A stretch of DNA of 64,000 bases from Pseudothauera rhizosphaerae (GCF_004801305.1 NZ_SSOD01000003.1:1-64000); one strand, 5' to 3'; numbered from the stretch's first letter, positions 9,352-19,645 are shown. The notes: generated from the sequence alone by a model not told the origin. Translations and numbers: made by a program.

Positions 9352-10449
9352 ATGGCGGGAAAACCGAAGCTGATCGTCGCTGCGAGCCTGGCGGGCATCG
9401 TCCTGCTGGGCGGTGTGGCCTGGTACATCAACCGCGCGCCGTCGTCGGCACCGCCACCGGCCGAGGCCGCGTCCAACGGCAGCGAGGCGGTCGTCGAAAC
9501 CGCCGCGGTGCGCATCGTGGCGATGGCCGACGAGGCCGCGGCGGTCGGCACGCTGCGCTCCAACGAATCGGTGGTGTTGCGCCCGGAAGTCTCGGGGCGC
9601 ATCAGCGCGATCCTGTTCCGCGAAGGCACGCCGGTGAAACGCGGCGCGGTGCTGGTGGAACTGGACGCCGCCGTGCAGCGCGCCGAACTGCAGCAGACGC
9701 GTGCCGAACTGGCGCTGGCCGAATCCAACTCCCGCCGCACCGAAGACCTCTTCGAGCGCCGCTTCGTCAGCCAGAGCGCGCGCGACGAGTCCGCCAGCCG
9801 GCTGGAGGTGGCGCGGGCGGCGGTGGAACTGGCCGACGCGCGCTACCGGCGCATGATCCTGGTGGCGCCCTTCGACGGCATCGTCGGCATCCGCCAGGTG
9901 AGCGTGGGCGACTTCGTCAAGGACGGCGACCCGCTGGTGAATCTGGAGGACATCTCGGTGCTGAAGGTGGACTTCCGCCTGCCCGAGACCCTGCTGCCGC
10001 GCCTGCGCGTGGGGCAGGCCCTGGAAGTGGGCAGCGATTCCCTGCCCGGCGAGCGCTTCGCCGCGCGCGTGGACGCCATCGATCCGCTGGTGGATGCCCA
10101 GGGCCGTGCCGCGGTCATCCGCGCCAGCCTGGCCAATCCGGAAGGCCGCCTGCGCCCCGGCATGTTCGCGCGCGTGCGCCTGATCCTGCAGGAACGCCCC
10201 GCCGTGGCGGCCATACCGGAAGAGGCGCTGGTGCCGGCACCCGGCGACGCGCAGTTTGTCTACCGGGTCGTGGACGGCCGTGCCGAGCGGGTGAACATCC
10301 GCACCGGCGCGCGGCGCGAATCGCTGGTGGAAGTGGTCGAGGGCCTCGCCCCCGGCGACGAGGTGGTGACCGCCGGCCAGCTCAAGCTGCGTGAAGGCGC
10401 AGCGGTCCGCGTGGTGGCGGACGCCGCGGCGGAAGCGGCGGCCGACTGA
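9352..10449 (+). CDS. RND efflux periplasmic adaptor
   Basis: A 365-aa membrane fusion protein of a tripartite RND pump. It has an N-terminal membrane anchor (LIVAASLAGIVLLGGVAWYI), a lipoyl/barrel-sandwich region (VVLRPEVSGRISAILFREG), a short alpha hairpin, and beta-barrel and membrane-proximal domains (VAPFDGIVGIRQVSVGDFV). The simple hairpin resembles MexH/HAE1-type adaptors. The RND permease starts 13 bp downstream. No outer-membrane factor gene follows, so the pump must borrow a TolC-like channel. Confidence 0.92.
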   Translation: MAGKPKLIVAASLAGIVLLGGVAWYINRAPSSAPPPAEAASNGSEAVVETAAVRIVAMADEAAAVGTLRSNESVVLRPEVSGRISAILFREGTPVKRGAVLVELDAAVQRAELQQTRAELALAESNSRRTEDLFERRFVSQSARDESASRLEVARAAVELADARYRRMILVAPFDGIVGIRQVSVGDFVKDGDPLVNLEDISVLKVDFRLPETLLPRLRVGQALEVGSDSLPGERFAARVDAIDPLVDAQGRAAVIRASLANPEGRLRPGMFARVRLILQERPAVAAIPEEALVPAPGDAQFVYRVVDGRAERVNIRTGARRESLVEVVEGLAPGDEVVTAGQLKLREGAAVRVVADAAAEAAAD

Positions 10450-10462
10450 AGGAGGGACGGCC

Positions 10463-13400
10463 ATGGTGATTTCCGATACCTGCATCCGCCGCCCGGTGTT
10501 CGCCACCGTGCTGTCGCTGCTGGTGGTGCTGGTCGGGGTGGTGTCGTGGACCAAGCTCACGGTGCGCGAATACCCCAACATCGACGAGCCGGTGGTCACC
10601 GTGGACACCACCTACCGCGGCGCCAGCGCCGAGATCGTCGAATCCCAGGTCACCAAGCCGCTGGAAGATTCCCTGGCCGGCATCGAAGGGGTGGACGTCA
10701 TCCAGTCCATCAGCCGCCAGGAGCGCAGCCAGATCACCGTGCGCTTCCGCATCGAGCGCGATCCCGACAGCGCCGCGGCCGACGTGCGCGACCGCGTCTC
10801 CCGCGTGCGCCGGCGCCTGCCGGACGACGTGGACGAGCCGGTGATCGCCAAGGTGGAAGCCGACGCCAGCCCCATCATCTGGGTGGCGTTTTCGTCCGAC
10901 CGCCACTCGCCGCTGGAAGTCACCGATTTCGCCACCCGCATCGTCAAGCCCCGTTTCCAGACCCTGCCGGGGGCGGCGGACGCGCGGGTCTACGGCGGGC
11001 GCGACTTTTCCATGCGCATCTGGCTGGACCGGGACCGCCTGGCCGCCTACGGCCTCACCGTGCAGGACGTGGAGGACGCCCTGCGGCGGCAGAACGTGGA
11101 GGTGCCGGCCGGGCGCATCGAGAGTACCCGGCGGGAATTCACCGTGGTGGCCGCCACCGACCTCACCGAACCGGCCCAGTTCGAGGCCGTGGTGGTGCGC
11201 GCCCCGCCCACGCCGGGCGACTACCCGGTGCGCATCCGCGACATCGGCCGGGTGGAGGAGGCCGCCGCCAGCGAACGCAGCCTGGTGCGCTTCATGGGCA
11301 AGCCGGCGGCCTCCATCGGCCTCATCAAGCAGGCCACCGCCAACCCGCTGGATCTCAAGCGCGGCCTGGTGGAAATGATGCCGGCGCTGGAAGCCGAACT
11401 GCCGGAAGGCATGACGATGACCATCGCCAACGACAACACGGTGTTCATCGAGCGCTCCATCTCGGCGGTGTTCTCCACCATCTTCGAGGCCATCCTGCTG
11501 GTGGCGCTGATCTGCCTGTTCTTCCTGCGCAACTGGCGCGCCACGCTGGTGCCGCTGGTCACCATCCCGGTGTCGCTGATCGGCACCTTCGCGCTCATGC
11601 TGGTCTTCGGCTTTTCCATCAACACGCTGACGCTGCTCGCCCTGGTGCTGGCCATCGGCCTGGTGGTGGACGACGCCATCGTGATGCTGGAGAACATCTA
11701 CCGCCACATCGAGGAGGGCGTGCCGCCCCTCAAGGCGGCCTTCCAGGGTTCGCGGGAGATCGCCTTCGCGGTCATCGCCATGACGCTGACGCTGGCCGCC
11801 GTGTACGCCCCGGTGGCCTTCATGAGCGGGCGCACCGGCAAGCTGTTCACCGAGTTCGCGCTGTCGCTGGCGGGCGCGGTGCTGGTGTCGGGTTTCGTCG
11901 CCCTGACCCTGTCGCCGATGATGTGCTCCAAGATGCTGCGCCACGAGCCGAAGCACGGCCGCCTTTACAACACCATCGAGGGCTTCCTCGAATGGATGAC
12001 CGGAGGCTACCGCGGGGTGCTGGGCGCGGCGCTCCGGGCGCGCTGGGTGGTCATGCTGGCCTTCGCCGTGGTGGCCGGCGGCGCGGTGTTCCTGTTCGGC
12101 CAGCTCAAGCAGGAGCTCGCCCCGATCGAAGACCGCGGCCGGGTCATCGGTCTCTTTTCCGGGCCCGAAGGGGCCACCATGGAGTACATGGCGCGCTATG
12201 CGCAGCAGATCGAGCGCATCTACGCCAAGACCGAGGACGTGAACCTCTACATGGTGATCAGCGGCAACCCCACGCTGTCCCAGGGCATTTCCTTCGTCGC
12301 CTTCACCGACTGGAACGAGCGCCCGCGCAAGGCGACCGACATCGCCACCGAGCTGCGTCCGCAGATGCGCGACGTGGCCGGCGTGCAGGCCTATCCCAGC
12401 CTGCCGGCCTCCTTCGGCCAGAGCGCGCGCTCGCGCCCGGTGTCCATGGTCGTCGCGGCCTCGGCGTCCTACGAGGAACTGTCCCACTACACCAACCTGA
12501 TCCTGGACGAGATCGCCGATCACCCCGGCTTCATCTCGCCCGAATCCGACCTCAAGCTCACCCAGCCCGAACTGTCGGTGGAGGTGGACCGCGAGCGCGC
12601 CGCCGACCTCGGCGTGTCGGTGGAAGTCATCGGCCGCACGCTGGAAACCATGCTCGGCGGCCGCCAGGTGACGCGCTACAAGAAAGACTCCGAACAGTAC
12701 GACGTGCTGGTGCAGGTGGAGCAGGCGAGCCGCACCAACCCCGCCGACATCCGCGACCTCTACGTGCGCGCGCGCGACGGCGGCATGGTACCGCTGGCCA
12801 GCGTGGTCAGCGTGCACGAGACGGTGAGCCCGCGCGAGCTGAACCACTTCGGCCAGCGCCGCGCGGTCAAGATCACCGCCAACCTGGCGCCGGACTACGC
12901 GCTGGGCGAAGCGCTCACCCATCTGGAAGAGGTCGCCGCGCGCATCCTGCCGCCCGGCTACGCCATCGACTACGACGGCCAGTCGCGCGAGTTCAGGACC
13001 AGCACCGCCAGCCTGGCGCTCACCTTCGTGCTCGCGCTGGCCTTCATCTACCTGGTGCTGTGCGCGCAGTTCGAGAGCTTCCGCGACCCGCTCATCATCA
13101 TGCTCACCGTGCCCCTGTCCATGGCCGGCGCCCTCGGCGCGCTGTACATGACCGGTGGCACGCTCAACGTGTACAGCCAGATCGGCCTGATCACCCTGGT
13201 CGGCCTGATCACCAAGCACGGCATCCTGATCGTGGAGTTCGCCAACCAGTTGCGCGACGCCGGCAAGGGGCTGTTCGAGGCGGTCATCGAAGCCTCCGTG
13301 CTGCGCCTGCGCCCCATCCTGATGACCACCGGCGCCATGGTGCTGGGCGCGGTGCCGCTCGCGCTCGCCCACGGGGCCGGCGCCGAGAGCCGCCAGCAGA

Positions 13401-13570
13401 TCGGCTGGGTGATCGTCGGCGGCCTGCTGCTGGGCACCTTCTTCACCCTGTTCGTGGTGCCGACGGTGTATACGCTGCTCGCCCGCCGCGAGCGCAACCC
13501 GCTTGCGGCCGACCACCATGCGCCGCCGGCGGGCGGCGAGCCGGAACTCGCCGCCGACCGGGGCGCGTGA
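10463..13570 (+). CDS. RND multidrug efflux permease (HAE1 family)
   Basis: An inner-membrane proton-driven exporter of 1035 aa, the normal length for AcrB/MexF relatives. It begins with ISDTCIRRPVFATVLSLLVV and has the usual plan of TM1, a large periplasmic loop, TM2-6, TM7, a second loop, TM8-12. The TM4 proton-relay motif GLVVDDAIVMLEN is present. The second half ends in the helix pattern GLITLVGLITKHGILIVEF. AGGAGG lies just before the ATG. It forms an operon with the adaptor and ends 18 bp from the convergent DUF1415 gene. Confidence 0.95.
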   Translation: MVISDTCIRRPVFATVLSLLVVLVGVVSWTKLTVREYPNIDEPVVTVDTTYRGASAEIVESQVTKPLEDSLAGIEGVDVIQSISRQERSQITVRFRIERDPDSAAADVRDRVSRVRRRLPDDVDEPVIAKVEADASPIIWVAFSSDRHSPLEVTDFATRIVKPRFQTLPGAADARVYGGRDFSMRIWLDRDRLAAYGLTVQDVEDALRRQNVEVPAGRIESTRREFTVVAATDLTEPAQFEAVVVRAPPTPGDYPVRIRDIGRVEEAAASERSLVRFMGKPAASIGLIKQATANPLDLKRGLVEMMPALEAELPEGMTMTIANDNTVFIERSISAVFSTIFEAILLVALICLFFLRNWRATLVPLVTIPVSLIGTFALMLVFGFSINTLTLLALVLAIGLVVDDAIVMLENIYRHIEEGVPPLKAAFQGSREIAFAVIAMTLTLAAVYAPVAFMSGRTGKLFTEFALSLAGAVLVSGFVALTLSPMMCSKMLRHEPKHGRLYNTIEGFLEWMTGGYRGVLGAALRARWVVMLAFAVVAGGAVFLFGQLKQELAPIEDRGRVIGLFSGPEGATMEYMARYAQQIERIYAKTEDVNLYMVISGNPTLSQGISFVAFTDWNERPRKATDIATELRPQMRDVAGVQAYPSLPASFGQSARSRPVSMVVAASASYEELSHYTNLILDEIADHPGFISPESDLKLTQPELSVEVDRERAADLGVSVEVIGRTLETMLGGRQVTRYKKDSEQYDVLVQVEQASRTNPADIRDLYVRARDGGMVPLASVVSVHETVSPRELNHFGQRRAVKITANLAPDYALGEALTHLEEVAARILPPGYAIDYDGQSREFRTSTASLALTFVLALAFIYLVLCAQFESFRDPLIIMLTVPLSMAGALGALYMTGGTLNVYSQIGLITLVGLITKHGILIVEFANQLRDAGKGLFEAVIEASVLRLRPILMTTGAMVLGAVPLALAHGAGAESRQQIGWVIVGGLLLGTFFTLFVVPTVYTLLARRERNPLAADHHAPPAGGEPELAADRGA

Positions 13571-13588
13571 GGACGGTCCGGCGCGGGG

Positions 13589-14143
13589 TCAGCCGCCGAA
13601 GAGATAGGGGAAGAGCCGCCGCCGTTCGTCCGCGCCGAGCGCCTTCACGCGCTCGATGTTGCGCGCGGGGATGCCGTCCACGTCCGGGTGGCTCGCCAGC
13701 GCCCGGTCTATGCTGGACTCGCGGATCAGGTGGAAGACCGGCCACGGCGAGCGGTTGGTGAGGTTGCCCGGGTCGTCCGGGTCGGTATCGGCGAAGCGGT
13801 AGTCCGGGTGGAAGCTCGCCACCTGGTAGTCGCCTTCCCAGCCGAACTCCTGCAGCCAGACGTCCACCAGGTCGAAGAACTGGTTGTACTGCTCGAAGTC
13901 GTCGAGCATGTACGGCGTGACCAGCAGCGTGGTCTCGATCTCCGTTTCCTCGGCGGCGTCGAGCAGGCTCATCTCCTCCTGCAGCGCTTCCAGCAGGCTT
14001 TCCTCGTCGGCGGCCTCGGTGACCGTGATGCGGATGCGCCCGTGCTGGTGGGGCTGGTGGGCGAAGGGGCACAGGTTGAGCCCGATCACCACGTCCTCCA
14101 GCCAGCGGCGGGTCTGCTGTTCGATTTCGGCCTTGTCGTCCAT
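13589..14143 (-). CDS. DUF1415 family protein
   Basis: A 184-aa cytosolic protein of the DUF1415 family, recognised by the N-terminal TRRWLEDVVIGLNLCPFA and the conserved LLVTPYMLDDFEQYNQFFDL and FHPDYRF segments. The biochemical role is unknown. It is read from the same strand just downstream of miaA, 14 bp away, and may share its transcript. The ATG at 14143 is preceded by GAAAGGAAAA. Confidence 0.85.
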   Translation of the reverse strand: MDDKAEIEQQTRRWLEDVVIGLNLCPFAHQPHQHGRIRITVTEAADEESLLEALQEEMSLLDAAEETEIETTLLVTPYMLDDFEQYNQFFDLVDVWLQEFGWEGDYQVASFHPDYRFADTDPDDPGNLTNRSPWPVFHLIRESSIDRALASHPDVDGIPARNIERVKALGADERRRLFPYLFGG

Positions 14144-14157
14144 GGGGTGTTTTCCTT

Positions 14158-15114
14158 TCAGGTCTGATCCAGCAGCCGGCGGGCGGCATCCAGCACCGCG
14201 CCGGCGAGATTGGGTTGCAGGCAGTCGATTTCCGTCAGTCCGGGCCAGGTTTCGCGGAACTGGCGCTGCCAGGTGAGCTGGCGCTTGGCGAGCTGGCGCG
14301 TGGCGGCCACGCCCTTGAAGCGCAGGGTGTCGAGATCGTACAGGCCGTCCAGGTGCTCCCAGGCCTGGCGGTAGCCCACGCAGCGCATCGAGGGCATGGA
14401 GAGGTCCAGGCGGTATTTCGTGCGCAGCCGGCGCACTTCGTCCACCAGGCCGGCGGCGAGCATGTGTTCGAAGCGCTGCGCGATGCGCTCGTGCAGCACG
14501 CTGCGGTCCGAGGGCGCGAGCGCGATCGGCAGCAGGCGCCAGGGCGGGGCGGGCATCCCGCGGCGGGCGTAGCTTTCCGCGACGGGCCGGCCGGTGAGTT
14601 TCACGATCTCCAGCGCGCGCTGGATGCGCTGGGCGTCGGTGGGTTCCAGGCGGGCGGCGGCTTCCGGGTCGAGGGCGGCCAGATCCCCGTGCAGCGCCGG
14701 CCAGCCGCGGATGGCGGCGGCGCGGTCGATTTCCGCGCGTAGTCCGGCGTCCGCCGGAGGCAGGTCGGAGAGGCCCTCGCGCAGCGCCTTGAAGTACAGC
14801 ATGGTGCCGCCGGCGAGCAGGGGAATGCGCCCGCGGGCGGCGATTTCGTCCATGACCCGCAGGGCGTCGGCGCGGAAGCGTGCGGCGGAGTAGGCTTCCT
14901 CCGGCGACACGATGTCGATCAGGTGGTGCGGACAGGCCGCCAGTTCCGCGGGCGTGGGCTTGGCGGTGCCGATGTCCATGCCGCGATACACCAGCGCGGA
15001 GTCCACGCTGACGATCTCCACCGGCAGCGCCGCGGCGAGCGCCAGCGCGCAGGCGGTCTTGCCGCTGGCCGTGGGGCCGAGCAGGAGCAGGGCGGGGGGA
15101 TGGACGGCGGTCAC
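14158..15114 (-). CDS. miaA: tRNA dimethylallyltransferase
   Basis: A 318-aa enzyme that adds a dimethylallyl group to N6 of A37 in tRNAs reading UNN codons. The P-loop GPTASGKT lies at 13-20. [18 protein letters not shown] is the substrate-contacting region and [13 protein letters not shown] the DMAPP/tRNA-binding segment. The C-terminal [12 protein letters not shown] motif is typical. It sits 15 bp downstream of mutL, in the widespread mutL-miaA order. Confidence 0.95.
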   Translation of the reverse strand: MTAVHPPALLLLGPTASGKTACALALAAALPVEIVSVDSALVYRGMDIGTAKPTPAELAACPHHLIDIVSPEEAYSAARFRADALRVMDEIAARGRIPLLAGGTMLYFKALREGLSDLPPADAGLRAEIDRAAAIRGWPALHGDLAALDPEAAARLEPTDAQRIQRALEIVKLTGRPVAESYARRGMPAPPWRLLPIALAPSDRSVLHERIAQRFEHMLAAGLVDEVRRLRTKYRLDLSMPSMRCVGYRQAWEHLDGLYDLDTLRFKGVAATRQLAKRQLTWQRQFRETWPGLTEIDCLQPNLAGAVLDAARRLLDQT

Positions 15115-15129
15115 GGCGTGCCGTGCGGG

Positions 15130-16938
15130 CTACTGCCCGCGCATGAAGAAGCGGTCCAGCTCCTGCATCCCGAGCTGGGTCCAGGTCGGGCGGCCGTGGT
15201 TGCACTGGTCGGCGCGCTCGGTGGCTTCCATCTCCCGCAGCAGGGCGTTCATCTCCGGCACCGTGAGTTGGCGGTTGGCACGCACGGCGCCGTGGCAGGC
15301 CATGGTGGCGAGGAGTTCGTTGCGCCGGGCGCTCACCACCTCGGTGGCCGGGTATTCCCGCAATTCTTCCAGCAAATTGCGCACCAGTTCCGCCACCGGC
15401 GCGTTGGCGAGCAGGGCCGGCACGCTGCGCACGGCGAGTTCCTGCGGGCCGGCCGGGGCGATCTCGAAACCCATGCGGGCGAGCACGTCCTGGTGCTCCT
15501 CGGCCGCGGCCATGTCCCGCGCGCCGACGCCGAACACGGCCGGGATCAGCAGGCGCTGCACCGCGGGGCGGCCGTCCAGCACGGTCTTGAGCTTTTCGTA
15601 GAGGATGCGCTCGTGGGCGGCGTGCATGTCCACCAGCACCAGGCCCTGTTCGTTCTGCGCCAGGATGTAGACGCCATGCAGTTGCGCCAGTGCGAAACCG
15701 AGGGGGGGCGCGTACTCGCTGGCCGGCAGGGGCTGTGCCGGTACGGCGGCGGACGGTAGCGGCGCGGGGGCGGGGCGCTCGGCCAGAGTGGCGGGCGCTT
15801 CATCCGGCCGGGCGCCGGCGACGAAGTCGAAGTAGGCGCGGCTGGCCGGCTCCATCGCCAGCCGGCCCTGCACGGGAGCGGGGGCCGGGTAGGCCGGGCG
15901 GGGGGCTGCGGCCGGTGCGTTCTCCGCGCGGATTTCCGCCGCCATGCCGGCCTGGGCCGCACCCGATTCGGCCAGCGCGCGCGTCAGCGCATGGAAGACG
16001 AACTGGTGCACCGCCCGCGCGTCGCGGAAGCGCACCTCGATCTTGGCCGGATGCACGTTCACGTCCACGCCCGCCGGGTCCAGGGTCAGGAACAGCACGT
16101 AAGCGGGGTGGCGCGCGCCGTGCAGGATGTCGGCGTAGGCCTGACGCACCGCGTGGGTGAGGAGCTTGTCGCGCACGAAGCGGCCGTTGACGAAGAAGTA
16201 CTGCGCATCGCGGCTGGCGCGCGAGTAGGCCGGCAGCGAGGCCAAGCCGGTGAGGCGCAGCGCGCCGGATTCGGCCTCCACCTCGCGGGCGTGGGCGACG
16301 AAGTCGTCGCCCATCAGCGCCGCCACGCGGGCCAGCGGTGCGGCCACGGCCAGGCGATGACTGATGCGGCCGTTATGGGCGAGCTGCAGCGCGATGTCCG
16401 GCCGGGCCAGCGCCACGCGGCGGAACATCTCGTCGCAGTGGGCGAACTCGGTGCCCTCGGACTTGAGGAATTTCCGCCGCGCCGGGGTGTTGTAATAGAG
16501 GTCCGCGACTTCCACCACGGTGCCGTGGTTGAGGGCGGCCGGCGCCGTGCCGCGGTCGTCGCCGGCGATGCGCCAGGCGTGCGGGCTTCCCGCGGCGCGG
16601 CTGGTGATGGTGGTGCGGGCCACGGCGGCGATGGCCGCCAGCGCCTCGCCGCGGAAACCCATGGTGCCGACCCGCTCCAGGTCGTCCAGGCTGGCGATCT
16701 TGCTGGTGGCGTGGCGCTCCAGGGCGAGTTCCAGGTCGTCGCGGGCGATGCCGCAGCCATCGTCGGCCACGCGGATGCGGCGTACGCCGCCCTGTTCGAG
16801 CTGCACCTCGATGGCGCGCGCGCCGGCATCCACGGCGTTTTCCAGCACTTCCTTGAGCACCGAGGCGGGACGCTCCACCACCTCGCCGGCGGCGATCTGG
16901 TTGACCAGCAGGTCGGGCAGGCGATGGATGACGGACAT
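15130..16938 (-). CDS. mutL: DNA mismatch repair protein MutL
   Basis: A 602-aa GHKL ATPase that links MutS mismatch recognition to strand incision. N-terminal motifs are VNQIAAGEVVERPASVLKE, DDGCGIARDD and TMGFRGEALAAIAAV. A proline/alanine-rich linker spans ~340-420. The C-terminal dimerisation domain contains LVLVDMHAAHERILYEKLK and ends in CNHGRPTWTQL. The ATG at 16938 gives the standard start SVIHRLPDLLVNQIAAGE; an upstream in-frame start would add 13 proline-rich residues. Confidence 0.95.
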   Translation of the reverse strand: MSVIHRLPDLLVNQIAAGEVVERPASVLKEVLENAVDAGARAIEVQLEQGGVRRIRVADDGCGIARDDLELALERHATSKIASLDDLERVGTMGFRGEALAAIAAVARTTITSRAAGSPHAWRIAGDDRGTAPAALNHGTVVEVADLYYNTPARRKFLKSEGTEFAHCDEMFRRVALARPDIALQLAHNGRISHRLAVAAPLARVAALMGDDFVAHAREVEAESGALRLTGLASLPAYSRASRDAQYFFVNGRFVRDKLLTHAVRQAYADILHGARHPAYVLFLTLDPAGVDVNVHPAKIEVRFRDARAVHQFVFHALTRALAESGAAQAGMAAEIRAENAPAAAPRPAYPAPAPVQGRLAMEPASRAYFDFVAGARPDEAPATLAERPAPAPLPSAAVPAQPLPASEYAPPLGFALAQLHGVYILAQNEQGLVLVDMHAAHERILYEKLKTVLDGRPAVQRLLIPAVFGVGARDMAAAEEHQDVLARMGFEIAPAGPQELAVRSVPALLANAPVAELVRNLLEELREYPATEVVSARRNELLATMACHGAVRANRQLTVPEMNALLREMEATERADQCNHGRPTWTQLGMQELDRFFMRGQ

Positions 16939-17019
16939 GGGTGGTGAAGGTGGGAACAAGGGAGGAATTATACGCACCGCGGCGGGGCGGGCCTTCCGGT
17001 ATCATGCGGCGTTATCCAT

Positions 17020-17790
17020 TTGGCGCAACAGATCTTGCAAAGCTCGCCGCCCCGTTCCCTGCCGCCGTCCGGCCGCCCCGCAGGCCGGCGCGGGCTGCCG
17101 GCGTTGCTCGCGGCGGGGATGGTGCTGGTCGCCTGCTCGTCGCCTGGCACCGCACCGCGGGACGGGCGCCTGCCGTCCTTCGCGCCCCAGCATCTGGCCA
17201 AGACCGACATCGACCGCTTCGCGGAGGCCCACCAGCGCCGCGTGTTCATCAGCCTGCGCCGGCTGGCGGAGAAGCTCTACCGGCGCAATCCGCGCGAGTG
17301 GCGCAAGAGCGGGGCGGCGGGGCCGGAGGAGGCGGTCGCCCGCCTGTTCGACGGCAGGCACGGCTGGCGGCTGGAGGAACTGGGCTACCGGCGCGACATC
17401 GAGGCGCTGCAGATCGCCTTTCATCCCGAATACCGCGGCGACCGCGTCGCCGCCTTCACCGTCGGGCTGGCCAGCATGGTGCAGGGCGCCTTCGGCGACA
17501 AGGTGGAGTTCTATCTTCTTGATGAATTGAACGCCCAGCGCATCTACAATGCGGCCCGCAACGTGGAGATCGCGGCCTGGAAACTGTCCACCGCGCGCGA
17601 CGAGCGGGGCGCGCCGCTGCTGCTCTCGAACGAGATCGGCGAGGTCGCCAACCTCAGTTTCGAGCGCGAGTTCGGCCGCATCATCGGCCAGCTCGAAGTG
17701 CTCTCCGACGTCGTCGAGGAAAAGACCGAACGTACCGTCACCCGGGTGGTCCAGAACATGGCCACCGCCGTCTTCCTGCCCGTGCGCTGA
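17020..17790 (+). CDS. Putative lipoprotein, unknown function
   Basis: About 256 aa. A hydrophobic stretch (GLPALLAAGMVLVAC) ends in a lipobox-like LVAC followed by SS, so the mature protein is probably lipid-anchored. The remainder is charged and predicted soluble, with no domain that I recognise. It diverges from mutL and is followed 28 bp later by purN. The start is uncertain: TTG at 17020 gives a complete signal peptide, while the first in-frame ATG (17119) lies inside it. Confidence 0.65.
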   Translation: MAQQILQSSPPRSLPPSGRPAGRRGLPALLAAGMVLVACSSPGTAPRDGRLPSFAPQHLAKTDIDRFAEAHQRRVFISLRRLAEKLYRRNPREWRKSGAAGPEEAVARLFDGRHGWRLEELGYRRDIEALQIAFHPEYRGDRVAAFTVGLASMVQGAFGDKVEFYLLDELNAQRIYNAARNVEIAAWKLSTARDERGAPLLLSNEIGEVANLSFEREFGRIIGQLEVLSDVVEEKTERTVTRVVQNMATAVFLPVR

Positions 17791-17818
17791 ACGTGCGGGC
17801 GCTTCACGCCACAGGATC

Positions 17819-18472
17819 ATGAAGTCCATCGTCATTCTCGTTTCCGGCCGCGGCAGCAACATGGAGGCCATCGTGCGCGCGGCCATTCCCGGCGCGCGGA
17901 TCGCCGCGGTGATCAGCAACCGGCCCGATGCCCAGGGCCTGCAGTTCGCCGCGGGCCGAGGCATCCCGACCGCCGTGGTGGACCACAGGCACTACCCGGA
18001 TCGTGCCGCCTTCGACGCCGCGCTGGCCGAGGTCATCGAAGGCCACGGCGCGGACCTGGTGGTGCTGGCGGGCTTCATGCGCGTGCTCACGGACGACTTC
18101 GTACGCCGCTTCGAAGGGCGGCTGCTCAACATCCATCCCTCCCTGCTGCCGTCCTTCCCCGGCCTGCACACGCACCGCCGCGCGCTGGAAGCCGGCGTGC
18201 GGGTGCATGGCGCCACGGTGCATTTCGTCACCCCGGCGCTGGACTGCGGGCCGGTGGTGATCCAGGCCGTGGTGCCGGTGCTGCCGGACGACGACGAGGA
18301 GCGCCTGGCCGCGCGCGTGCTGGCCGAAGAACACCGCATCTACCCCCAGGCCGTGCGCTGGTTCGTGGAGGGCCGCCTGCAACTGGAAGGCGGCCACCGC
18401 ATGCGCGTGCGCGGCGAAGGCCCGGCCGCCCCGGCGCTGATCGTGCCCTGCCTGGACGGCGGCGGGTGCTGA
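17819..18472 (+). CDS. purN: Phosphoribosylglycinamide formyltransferase
   Basis: A 217-aa GAR transformylase, third step of purine synthesis, using 10-formyl-THF. The N-terminal ILVSGRGSNMEAIV binds the GAR phosphate. NIHPSLLPSFPGLHTH holds the catalytic Asn and His, and VTPALDCGPV supplies the catalytic Asp. Length matches E. coli PurN. The ATG at 17819 is preceded by ACAGGA. The DUF3108 gene follows after 13 bp. Confidence 0.95.
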   Translation: MKSIVILVSGRGSNMEAIVRAAIPGARIAAVISNRPDAQGLQFAAGRGIPTAVVDHRHYPDRAAFDAALAEVIEGHGADLVVLAGFMRVLTDDFVRRFEGRLLNIHPSLLPSFPGLHTHRRALEAGVRVHGATVHFVTPALDCGPVVIQAVVPVLPDDDEERLAARVLAEEHRIYPQAVRWFVEGRLQLEGGHRMRVRGEGPAAPALIVPCLDGGGC

Positions 18473-18485
18473 GCGGACCGCGTCC

Positions 18486-19637
18486 ATGAGCATCCGCAAC
18501 ACACTGCTCGCTCTCGGCCTGTCGGTGGGCATGCACGCCTGGCTGCTCGGCGGCGGGCTGCCCCTGCCCACGGCCGACCGGCCCGAGTTGCCCGAACCCT
18601 TCGTCGTGCGCGCGGCGCTGATCGACCCGCCTCCGCCGCCCGCGCCCGAGCCGGTGCAGGTAGCCGCGCTGAAGCCCGTGCCGGTGGTGCCGGCCCCGCG
18701 GCGGGCGAAGCCGGCGCCCCCGCCGCCGGCCGCCATCACCGCAGAGCCGGCGCCGGTGGAGGAGGCCGCGCCGCCGGCCGAGGTGGCGGCGCTGGCCCAC
18801 GAACTGCCGGCCGTGGAAGCGCCGCCGCCCGAGCCTGCGCCGCTGGCGGAGGCCGTGCCGGTGGCCGCGGCCGAGGTGCTGGACGTGGAAGGCTGGCCGG
18901 CGCAGGGCTCCATCGTGTTCCGGGTCTTCCTCGGCAAGGGCGGGATGCAGGTGGGTGAATCGCGCCACGAGTGGTCCCACGACGAACGCCGCTACCGCAT
19001 GAGCGTGCTGGTGCAGACCACCGGCGTGGCGGCGCTGCTGAGCGGCCTGCGCTACGTCCAGCGCAGCGAGGGCGAGGTGGGCAGGCGCGGGCTGAAGCCG
19101 GAGCGCTTCACCGTGGAGCAGCAGGGACGGCCGACCCAACTCGCCGCCTTCGACTGGACGGCCGGACGGGTCAGCCTGCAGCGCGGCGGCAAGGAACGCC
19201 GGGCAGCGTCGGTACGGCCCGGCGACCAGGACGTGCTCAGCCTGTGGCACCAGATCGGCATCATCGGCACCGCCGGCCTGCCGGCCGAACTCACCGTGGT
19301 CAGCGGCAGGAGCGCCAAGCCGGCGCGCCTGGAGCGGGTGGGCGAGGAGACGGTGCAACTGCCCATCGGCCGGCTGGACACGCTGCGCCTGCGCGCCCAG
19401 GCGGCCGACGGTTCCATGACCATAGACATCTGGCTCGCTCGCAACTACGGCATGCTGCCGGTGCGCATCCGCATGACGGACGACGACGGCGAGGTGCTCG
19501 ACCAGCAGGCCATCCAACTGCGTCTGTCGCCGCCCGGTGCGGCCGCCGCCGCGGCTGATGCCGGAGAGCCCGAGGCGATGATCGAACTCGAGGAGGAAGT
19601 GGACCCGCTCGCCCACATCTTCCAGCAGAACAACTGA
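18486..19637 (+). CDS. DUF3108 domain protein with Pro/Ala-rich linker
   Basis: A 383-aa envelope protein. A short N-terminal hydrophobic helix (TLLALGLSVGMHAWLLGGGL) is followed by ~110 residues rich in Pro, Ala and Glu, a TonB-like spacer, and then a DUF3108 domain (~140-340) predicted as beta-rich and periplasmic. The function is unknown. The order purN / DUF3108 / RsmB-like gene, with spacings of 13 and 8 bp, suggests one operon. Confidence 0.8.
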   Translation: MSIRNTLLALGLSVGMHAWLLGGGLPLPTADRPELPEPFVVRAALIDPPPPPAPEPVQVAALKPVPVVPAPRRAKPAPPPPAAITAEPAPVEEAAPPAEVAALAHELPAVEAPPPEPAPLAEAVPVAAAEVLDVEGWPAQGSIVFRVFLGKGGMQVGESRHEWSHDERRYRMSVLVQTTGVAALLSGLRYVQRSEGEVGRRGLKPERFTVEQQGRPTQLAAFDWTAGRVSLQRGGKERRAASVRPGDQDVLSLWHQIGIIGTAGLPAELTVVSGRSAKPARLERVGEETVQLPIGRLDTLRLRAQAADGSMTIDIWLARNYGMLPVRIRMTDDDGEVLDQQAIQLRLSPPGAAAAAADAGEPEAMIELEEEVDPLAHIFQQNN

Positions 19638-19645
19638 AGGAAGAC

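Noticed and set aside
10382-13519. A 1045-codon frame opposite the RND permease
   Set aside because: Its translation is rich in His, Gln, Gly and Arg without domains; the plus-strand RND protein explains the region.
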